Origin: Azolla caroliniana
Taxonomy: Eukaryota; Polypodiophyta
NCBI GenBank assembly: GCA_043228905.1
Contig: JBHGNT010000016.1
Location: 17,422,001-17,486,000 of the forward strand
DNA length: 64,000 nt
Reading direction: 5' to 3'
This document shows positions 56,066-64,000 of the stretch, in pieces. The first letter of the stretch is position 1; every line of letters starts with the position of its first letter. The position numbers and the translations under genes are program-made. The notes beneath the pieces are model-generated. The model was given only the letters and a program-made list of their open reading frames with translations, was not told where the DNA came from and made no database searches.

Positions 56066-56184
56066 GTTGTGGAACATGTGATACTAGTGCATCCAATTTT
56101 TGTAGAGAGGGTATATTTGGATATTTACAAAAGGAATCTACAAGTGGAATGCGCGATCTTTCCGCTTGTGAACGCGAACGTGTT
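56066..56184 (-). repeat. right terminal inverted repeat of the DNA transposon
   Basis: Read on the minus strand it starts AACACGTTCGCGTTCACAAG, then GATCGCGCATTCCA, TAGATTCCTTT and, at the inner edge, ACTAGTATCACATGTTC. It is closer over its full 118 bp to the copy at 60109-60226 than to the left end. Confidence 0.65.
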
Positions 56185-57542
56185 TGGTATGAAGTGAAAA
56201 GAAAATGCCAATAAGACAACGAGCAAAAGAAAAATATATCATCCAGTTAATTATGAATAAGTCAATGCAAATCGGATCCAAATCATGTACAGGAAAAGAG
56301 TCTACTAAAGAAGAGTGCCTCACAATTTGACATGGATAAATTTATCAAGAAGACATATGAGAGCCTTAAAGAAAAGATCAATGTTGAAGAGAACCAAGAG
56401 AAGGTGCCAATGTTGAAACTCAATGAAGAAGACAAAGTGCAATGTTGTCATGTAAATTTTCCTGTGTGTGCTACCTAGTGGGACCACATGGGACCTAAAA
56501 CCAAGAAGGAAGTGATTTTGAGCAAGAATATTCTTCTCACTCCTTTGTAAGTTTCTTATGTGATTTCCCCACTGATAGTGTATTGAGATCGGGTCTAGGT
56601 TTTGTTGGCTCATCTCTCGGGAAATCAAGTTTGTGGAGAATGTAAAAAGATGTGAACATTTGCGATGAATGCTCAAGGAGGAGAGCATTAGAGGTGAAGG
56701 CTCGAGGCGAACATTTGCGGACAACACTCAAAACGAGGCCTAAGGAGAATGCTTAAGATGAAGGCTCGAAGTGAAGGCTCTAGGCAAACATTCACAACAA
56801 CACACACACACACACACACAAAGCCACTATTTCGATAGGAAAAGTTTCCATTTCCAAGATGGGTTCACCAAAGAATACCACGATTTCCGTGACTTTTACA
56901 ATGGCATCTAAGATTAAACAAAAAAAGAAAAAGATAGAGTATGGTCGAGCTTTTGGTGTAGATCCGAGTTTAGTGGTGTCACAGAGACCTCGACTACTAT
57001 CAATGACAACGACATCTCTTTGTCAAGGTAGTGTTCTAGGGTGTGCGAACAGACCAAATTCAATGCACATTTCTATGACCAATGTGCAAATGGACCAAAC
57101 TCTTCACTCTAGAAACCGTCAATGCACAACACTCTCCGTGGTGGAGAAGAAGACCGAAAATCCTCAAAGTAGAAGAGGAGGTGGAGAAGAAGAAGTGAAA
57201 AAGATAAGGAAACAAAAATGCCAAATTCCTTCCTCCCCCCAAAAAGTCGACTTTAAATGAGCCCTCCTCCCCTGCTTTTATAAAGAGAGAGGCTCCTGAT
57301 TTTGCATTAAATGCTTACATAACCCCCTTTTGCATAAAGAATGCAAAAAAATTTGATTTATACATGATGGCAACAATTCTAAGTTTGCACCCCTTTGTAC
57401 AAAGCCAATAGCCCTAATTACGAAGCTATTTACTTTTCTTTATTATATGTTTATTCTCTTTATTAGATATTTACATTTAATATGGTTATCCTACTTTATC
57501 ATTTTCCATCTATTTCTATCGTGGGACCCCTCACATCATGAT
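56185..57542. other. right flank, probable LTR relic beside the gypsy relic
   Basis: The first part has no recognisable gene. GAAGGCTCGA-type short repeats (56690-56790) and an (AC)n run (56797-56820) are present. Because a polypurine-like TCCACACCCACC (57543) marks the 3' end of the adjoining minus-strand relic, the DNA to its left is likely its worn 3' LTR; the outer limit cannot be set. Confidence 0.4.
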
Positions 57543-58800
57543 ATCCACACCCACCAAACTTGAATATCCTCTAGTATGTGCCAAGAATGGTGGGGTGGAT
57601 GGTAGTCAACCTTTATCTTCCTCGCTTCCATTTCCATCCTTGCTGTTGCCTTCGTTCTCCCAAGCTTTTAACCTTTTGATCACCGTTGTTTTCATCTTCC
57701 TTGAGGCTATCAAGATTTGGCTCCTCTTCTTGAAGATATTTACCTTTCTTCCTACTATTGGTATCATTAGAGTTGTCCTTTCTAGTCTGGTGAGGTAGTA
57801 CTTGGGGCATTGTCATTTGTGCTTGTCACCACATACGACCCAAACTAGCGTCTTTTGAACTTCTTCATTGAGATAAGGTAATTATTGAGGCAATATTTGT
57901 ACACAATCACCCAATCTCCTTCTTTGATCTTCTTCGATTGTAACTATTGTCTCTTGTTGAATTGTGCCTTGTTTTTTTACCATTGCAGCCTTATGATCTT
58001 CTCTTGAGTTGCCATATAACTACCCATGATGTAATTGTCTCTTCTATGGGCATCACCGATTTTTGTCCGTACATGAGCTCATTTCGCATGAACCCTATCA
58101 CCAAATTGTGGGAGGTCTTTTTGGCCCACAAGGCATAAGGTAATAATCGGGGCTAGTATCCGACTCTTCCTACGTAGGCTTTGACGATAGCCTTGACTTG
58201 GAACTATGCCCATGATAGCCTTGACTTGGTTTTCGGGTTATATGTAGTTCTAAAGGAGAGCATCACTCCTAGTTGTTTGAAGAGCTTGTCATGTCATTTG
58301 CATTCAAATTTCCCCTATGTGCCACCATCTTTCCCAAATATCCATATCGGTAGATGACATCTTCGAGAAAGAATTTGCATATCACTATCTTCATCTTGTT
58401 CCTTACGGATCTCCACCTGTTTTGTCAGGTCTTCTCTCGGTAGCACCAAGTACTTCATTTGCCCTAGTCCTGTCGGCATGGATACAAGGTCTACCATCCA
58501 TTTGAAATGTATGGCCAATGGGTAGGTTGGGTATGATTCACATCTATCCCATACATTCAAATTTATTTTTCACCTTTTACATGTCCCCATGAAATGGGTG
58601 AGATCATTATATATTTCTGGTCACCAATACTTCTTTAATTTATAAAAAGTTTCCAATGTACCCCTATGAGCCGCCCAAGGACTCTCATGGAACTCAAAAA
58701 CTAGAGTTGTCTATTCTTTCTCTTGCAAACCACCCTAAGTGGTGTTCCAACCCTCTTCTTTTTTCTAAAGGTACCCTCCTTGCAGGAAGTATTTGTTGTC
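57543..58800 (-). pseudogene. gypsy pol relic of the A/B lineage
   Basis: Minus-strand blocks match element A/B integrase: EFHESPWAAHRGTLETF (about 58695-58645), HFKWMVDLVSMPTGLGQMKY and LVLPREDLTKQVE (58505-58425), and a basic tail region (57895-57960). The 3' end has GTGGGTGTGGA next to the presumed LTR. Many stops and small deletions are present. RNase H is not readable. Confidence 0.75.
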
Positions 58801-59070
58801 AATGTCAAAATGTAGTTGCCCTCATTCAGTTTTTTTTTCTCTTATTTGTTTATACTACTTTTACTATTTTTATCTTTGGCTCGCCCGAAGGCTACAACTC
58901 ACACGAAGTCATGTTTTATTAGCAGTACATAGTCCATCAAGGGGTGTACCGAATGGTATGAGTGAGATACATGCACAAGATGACCTTTAGGATATGATGA
59001 GACTCGCACCACGTTCCATCATGCAACTTGTAGATAGGCTACATTTTACCTTCTTCATCGTCGAAACCGT
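58801..59070. other. no supported feature
   Basis: T-rich DNA bordering the gypsy relic; no domain is seen. Confidence 0.5.
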
Positions 59071-59315
59071 CACCATCTTCGTCGTCGTCACTTACGGGCA
59101 CAAACCGCCCTTCACTGTCACCATTTTTGCGTCGTCGCCACTACCTTCGTCGTCGTCACTTACGGGCAAAAACCGCCCTTCATTGTCACCATTTGCATCG
59201 TTGCCACTATCTTCGTCGTCGTCACTTACGGGCACAAACCGCCCTTCACTGTCACCATTTTGCATCGTTGCCACTATCTTCATTGTCGTCACTTACGGGC
59301 ACAAACCGCCCTTTT
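59071..59315. repeat. 67-bp minisatellite, about 3.7 copies
   Basis: CACTTACGGGCA recurs at 59089, 59157, 59223 and 59290. Units include TTCGTCGTCGTC and CCGCCCTTCA. Read on the minus strand it gives SDDDEDSGNDA-type acidic repeats, but 67 bp is not a multiple of three, so stable coding is unlikely. A tRNA-like B box (minus GGTTTGAGTCTCC) follows at about 59340-59360. Confidence 0.85.
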
Positions 59316-60108
59316 TAGGTACCACATGTATGTTGGTGCGGGGAGACTCAAACCTCCAACCTAGCAGTTGGAGTCGCCCTAATTCAGTTTATATAAAATT
59401 GAACCTGTAACCTAGTTTGTTGATGACGCGGTTGGCGCCAGTCTTTGTAACTCTGTCTTTTGAATAATAAAGTTACTTTGTTGTGCATATCTGTCTCTCT
59501 CTCATATTCTGCCACTTGATCTTGATCTTGGCCAAGTTGTCTTTGAGTTGTTCATTTGTTTATGCTGATTAAGTCTATCAACATGTTATTCTTCATCTTA
59601 TAATGCGGTCTATGTTTTTGCATTGACGGTCTCAATTTTGAACATCTAGTATTAGAGCAAGGTTCTTCAATCTTCTATCGGCTGTCATTTGTCTTCAACA
59701 ACATCCTTGATTTCCCTCCATTGAAGACTCCAAGTTTATTTGACTCTTGGAACAGATTTAAGATTTCAGTCGGACTGAAATCTCTTGATTAACAACTATC
59801 AAGATCTCATTCTGTGAAGAACTCGACATCTTGCCGACTTGCACTCCATTTGAGCTAGACCATTGTTCAAGTAGGCCAACTGACTGCACTCCTTTTTTGT
59901 GTGGTCATAGCTACTTAGAGTGGAGTCATCAACACCATTTGTGCTTCATCTATGATCGAAACTTTGATCGGCCTCATCTGTGCTTAATTTGGCTAAGCAA
60001 CATTCGGAAAGACCGGTCGACTTTGTCCCTCTAGTTTTTGTAGTCACCTCAAGCAGGATCGGCGATCAAATCAACACTAAAAATTGGATTGGCAATAATC
60101 ATGCTAAA
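59316..60108. other. unassigned sequence
   Basis: GTTGGCGCCAG (about 59430) and AATAAAGTTACTTTG (59466) suggest retroelement leader or LTR debris. No gene is supported. Confidence 0.4.
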
Positions 60109-60226
60109 AACACATTCACGTTTAGAAGTGGAATGATCGCGCATTCCATTATAGATTCCTTTCATAAATGTGCAAATTTAGGCAACATATAGAAACTTGA
60201 TACACTAGTATCACATGTTCTTCAAC
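60109..60226 (+). repeat. solitary end of the same DNA transposon family
   Basis: AACACATTCACGTTTAGAAG, then GATCGCGCATTCCA, TAGATTCCTTT and ACTAGTATCACATGTTC occur in the same order and spacing as in the right end at 56184-56066. It is oriented as a left end. I found no partner to its right inside the window. Confidence 0.7.
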
Positions 60227-62202
60227 CCATATATGTTACGAAGGCGCTACGGCTCTTCTTAGTGCACAACGGATCGTGATGTGCTGGATCGTTTAGTGTG
60301 TTCAAGAGAGAAAGGAAAGGGGGAAGGAGACTTACCTCAGTGGCAACCCAAAAACGTTTTGTTTCATTACACAGAGAAACCTCTTTCGTCTGCTTTCTGT
60401 TTTTTCTTCTTACTTCTCTCTTAGTACTTTTCCTACTACTCACTCTTACGTTTTAACCTAAGTATATAAGTGACTTACATATTTAGCTAATTAGCTATGA
60501 GTAGCTAAATAGCTGTGAACAGCTAAATAATTGTTTTACCTCTATGTCTAATATCGTTGATTTCCTAATAACTACTATAGAAGATTTGAGTTACCAATAA
60601 GCATCACATGCTTTTGTTGAGCTTGTTTCTTAACAATATAGAACCCGATAAATTATTAAAATTTAACCATTACAATAATTGAAACAAGTGTATTTTTGCT
60701 GATTTCTAAAGTTGATTATCTCTAATACAAAATGTAATTAAATTCTAGAATATGTAAATGGTTGTCTCACTTGATGTATCGATATAGTTTCAAACATCTA
60801 ATGCTAAATTTAGAAAGTTTTTCGAAAACTTAGGATGATCTCGAGCATTGGATCTCCAGGTTAAACCAATGAGATGAGGTGTAGGTTATCGAAGTGGAAG
60901 TGACATCTATAGTTTGTGATTTATGACGGAGTCTAATCGTTAGTGAATCATGAAGGATATAGTACCCACAACTAGTAAAAGTCAATGCATCACAAACTTC
61001 TGGATGATAGGGACAAAAATTTCATCTAAAATATAATGATTCATGACACTCTTGGACACTCATGACAAGTTTCGTAATTAAAATCATTCAAACAATCATA
61101 GTTGTTAAAAAACGCATATTCTACGTTTTAGAATACTCTGAAGTATTCTACGTTTTAGAACTGCCGTTTTTTAAAATTTGACATATTCTACGTATTCTAA
61201 AAATTTGATGTATTCAACGTATTTAACAAGTATTTATCATTTCAAAAAATATTTTCTTTTTTTTGAAAAACAAATTTAAAATTTAAGAAATATTTAACGT
61301 ATTTTACAAGTATTCTAAGTATTCTACACGTATTCTAAGTATTCTAAGTATTCTAAACGTATTCTAAGTATTCTACATGTATTCTAAGTATTTAACGTAT
61401 TTAACGTACTTTATCTATAAAATACATATTCTAAGTATTTTAAAAAAAAAGTTAGAATACTTGTAGAATACTTAGAATATTTGTACACGTATTTTATGCT
61501 AAGTATTTTACAACAATGCAAACAATAAACCTTAAATGAAAACCTTAAATGTAACATCCCAAAAGTAATGTTATATCCAAAAAGGAACAAGTGTCAGCAA
61601 CAAGTGAAAACAATCAAGGTTAAAACATAATGTAACATTCCAAATGTAAGGTGTGTCTCTTAAATGTAAACATTAATTATATACAACAAAAAGCTTAATA
61701 TTCAATTCAAACAATTGTTTATTCAATATCCATAAACTTGTGTGAGCTCCAAAGAAAAGAAAGGAACTTTATAACTAGATCACTTGAACATTGGATTAAA
61801 ACGATAAATATGTAAGAACATGAAACTTAAATTACATTGTTCACTTATTAACATCACAACGTAATGTGCCCCCTTTTCTAAAAGATAATACGTTTCGTAT
61901 TAATAACATGTTTGCACATGAATAAATAATTACAACCTTACAATAATCTAATTGCTTAGACAATGAATGGAATCAAACTTACTTTGTAGAGAACAAAACT
62001 TTAATTACAATGTGTTGAGAATCAAGCTCAACTTGGTCTAGTGTGTGAACTCACCTTGAGAGTGAATAGACACTCCAATGGTCAAGAGTCACCATTGAGT
62101 CACCTCTTTGTATTCTAGCATTTAGTATGAGTCATAGAATCATATTCTATGACACAACTTATGAGCTTTCACATTCCCCATGCTCCATGAGCCTTGTAGT
62201 TA
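60227..62202. other. AT-rich region without a supported gene
   Basis: Short frames only. It includes the repeat at 61110-61510. The right part (61990-62202) may be the LTR of the element starting at 62203, but no second copy is present to prove it. Confidence 0.5.
61110..61510. repeat. diverged tandem repeat of TATTCTAAG type
   Basis: GTATTCTAAG, ATTCTACGT and TATTTAACG variants recur dozens of times in both orientations over 400 bp, interrupted by A runs. It is a decayed satellite-like tract. Confidence 0.75.
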
Positions 62203-64000
62203 ATGAAGAGAGAGGGTGACTACATAAAGCACCCTCCTCCCACCTTGTATAGTGTTGAGTCTTTCTCCTTTGCCAAATACTTAACCTTGCATATACTCTG
62301 TCTTTGTCTTTGTCTCTCTCTATCTCATACACACATACACACACAGTTCACACCTATTCCGCTTCACAAGAATCCATCTCTTGACACAAGAATCCGATCT
62401 ATCCGGACACTTATTTGGTTCTCCGTTCCAGATACCGATTCGGCTCTAGCTTATTCAGCCGATCCGGATCCAGTTAAGCTTGCCCGCTCAATAGTCCTCG
62501 AACCTAACGTCAGCCTCCCTGACAAATTCAATGGCTCGAGGGCACATCTTCACGGCCTCATCAATCAAATTGGGCTTATCATCCGCTTACAACCCCAACG
62601 TTATGGTAGCGATTTCTCTCGGGTCACCATCATTGGCACCCTTCTTTCTGGGCCAGTACAAGCATGGTTGCACCATTGATCGAGACCTCATCCCCATTCT
62701 TAGAAAACTTTCCTGCCTTCCTTGCGGAGCTTGAACCCACATTCGGAGAGACAGACTGGCGATGAACGGCACTCACGAAGCTCTATTCCTTACAACAAGC
62801 TCTCGTCGAGCTGCCATCTATGCTTTAGAATTTCGTCAGATTGTGTGCGATGTCAGCTGGGATGACCAATCCTTATGCGACCAGTTCCGTCGAGGCCTTC
62901 GAAACGATGTCAAGACTCTTCTTTAAACTTTCTGGAGCCCACATTGTTGTCTCCGGTAATCTCCCAAGCCGTTCAATGTGATAATCGTCTTTTAGGTCTT
63001 CCCATCTTCCTCTCGTAATGCTCCACTCACAAGGCCATATATATTAGTTTTGCCAAGCATGTCACGGTTTCCATCCTCCAATGATACTCATACCCAGATG
63101 GAGGTGGAACCCCAAACCCCAATGGAGTTCGACCATGCTCGGTTCTAACCATTAACCAATGCCCAAAGACAACATCAACGTGACAATGGCCTCTGCCTCT
63201 ATTGTGGTACCTCTGGCCATGTCATCCGCCACTACCCGGTGCGCGGCCCTTGTCATCAATCCCACCGTGCACGTCTTGCAAAGGTCTCTCGACAACTGGA
63301 AAATGACCAAGTCCGGTTGCAGTAGGAGTCATATTGCTGGACACTTTCCGTTTCCCTACTTCTCTGTGTTCGTACAATTCAGCGACGCCAACAGGAGGTT
63401 TTACTTTGCAAGTAAGTCTTTGTTTTGGGTCTACTTCAATACAATCCCATGCCTTGCTTGATTCTAGTGCATCTACTTGTTTCATCGATATCGCGTTCGT
63501 CTGAGCACATAAAATCCCCATGGTCCGCACACCACAACCATATTCGTTGAAGCTATCGACTGACGGGTTCTCTCCTCGGGGGCAGTTACCAAAACCACTA
63601 TCCCGTTGGTACTTGAAGTTGGGTTCCACCAAGAGGTATTAAAATTCTACCTCATTGCAACCCCTCGACATCCGATTGTTTTAGCGCTCTCCTCGCTAGA
63701 AACACACAATCCGGCAGTGGATTGCTGCAACCGCTCCATCACTTTTCCACAAACACTAGCGCAGGTCACGACTCCCCACCATGTTACTTGTGTGGGGGCT
63801 GCTTTCAGCTTGGGTGCACATTCTTCTAATTGCAACTCAGTCTCCGACACTACTGATTTCGTTGTGGCCGATTCTAGCTTTGTCGCTTTTGTGCCTGTTG
63901 TGTCACATGACGTCTCTATTCTTGTCACCAATTTGCCCGCAAGATATACCAACTTTTTGGATGTGTTCGAAAAGCAAAATGCAGACTGGTTACCGGCACA
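62203..64000 (+). pseudogene. gypsy element D gag-protease, runs off the window
   Basis: Gag has VSLPDKFNGSRAHLHGLINQ and GTLLSGPVQAWLHH (about 62500-62677), matching element C gag. The frame then breaks but LCLYCGTSGHVIRHY follows (63180-63225), a zinc knuckle whose last Cys is Tyr. A retropepsin region begins LDSSASTCFIDIAFV (63457), Ser in place of the Gly. SSGAVTKTTIPLVLEVGFHQ and LKFYLIATPRHPIVLALS lie in a neighbouring frame. The last codons read NFLDVFEKQNADWLPAH, the usual lead-in to RT in Tf/Tcn1-like elements. RT and beyond lie outside. Several stops and shifts make it inactive. Confidence 0.8.

Larger units (their letters stand above)
5791..56184. mobile_element. candidate DNA transposon with DUF7869-like and ParB-like genes
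   Basis: The ends form an inverted repeat: the left end starts AACCCGTTCGCGTTTACAAG and the right end, read on the minus strand, starts AACACGTTCGCGTTCACAAG. Both continue with GATCGCGCAT and share a subterminal ACTAGTATCA/ACCAGTATCA block about 95 bp in. TGGT occurs immediately outside each end (5787-5790 and 56185-56188; TTGGT if one base of overlap is allowed), as expected of a target-site duplication. Two divergent multi-domain genes lie inside: a DUF7869-type gene on the minus strand and a ParB-like spliced gene on the plus strand. Subtracting the 42.4-kb retroelement block leaves an element of about 8.0 kb. Both genes carry stops, so this copy is dead. That the two genes and the ends belong to one element is inference from position and symmetry. 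Confidence 0.6.

Noticed and set aside
59071-59315. Acidic repeat protein on the minus strand
   Set aside because: The 67-bp period is not a multiple of three and frames change between units.

Overview
The window looks like nuclear DNA of a land plant, most likely a non-seed vascular plant (fern or lycophyte). The plant-type copia and Tat/Athila-like gypsy elements, including an initiator-Met-tRNA primer site, point to plants. The non-seed placement is inference: two elements (46263-51726 and the one entering at 62203) resemble Tcn1/Tf-like gypsy elements, which I know from mosses, lycophytes and ferns. No intact host gene, rRNA or true tRNA gene is visible. Everything recognisable is mobile DNA in some state of decay.

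The outermost structure is a probable DNA transposon, 5791-56184. Its ends carry inverted repeats (about 36 bp well matched, plus a subterminal block) and are flanked on both sides by TGGT. Inside are two diverging genes. One, minus strand 8541-6176, encodes a degenerate DUF7869-type protein, possibly of DDE/RNase H fold. The other, plus strand, starts near 9614 and ends at 55074; it is a spliced gene for a ParB/sulfiredoxin-like protein. A perfect 28-bp palindrome sits 15 bp upstream of its TATA box, and intron 1 holds four evenly spaced palindromes of one consensus. A related transposon end lies alone at 60109-60226.

A 42.4-kb retroelement cluster (11991-54379) is inserted in an exon of the ParB-like gene. 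CCAAC is duplicated at its two sides, and the reading frame is open across the empty site. The cluster is built from Tat/Athila-like DNA: four LTR copies (11991-18422 split, 26206-26789, 32465-32758, 53801-54379) in both orientations, a minus-strand gag-pol (53640-51727 and 39111-34383), and a plus-strand accessory ORF (28714-32255) preceded by an array of hairpin repeats. Nested in this are a copia element (12537-18392), two related gypsy elements without a visible chromodomain (A 18601-26150; B 39112-46262), a solo LTR inside A (22521-23694), a chromodomain-bearing gypsy element (C 46263-51726, heat-shock-element promoter in its LTR), and tRNA-like SINE sequence (33516-34080).

Outside the transposon, 1-5790 is AT-rich with one gag relic. 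The right flank (56185-64000) holds a gypsy relic (57543-58800), a 67-bp minisatellite, AT-rich repeats and the 5' part of another element-C-like gypsy element that runs off the window. All coding regions of any length contain stops or frameshifts, except the 387-codon gag and 819-codon PR-RT-RNase H frames of element C.
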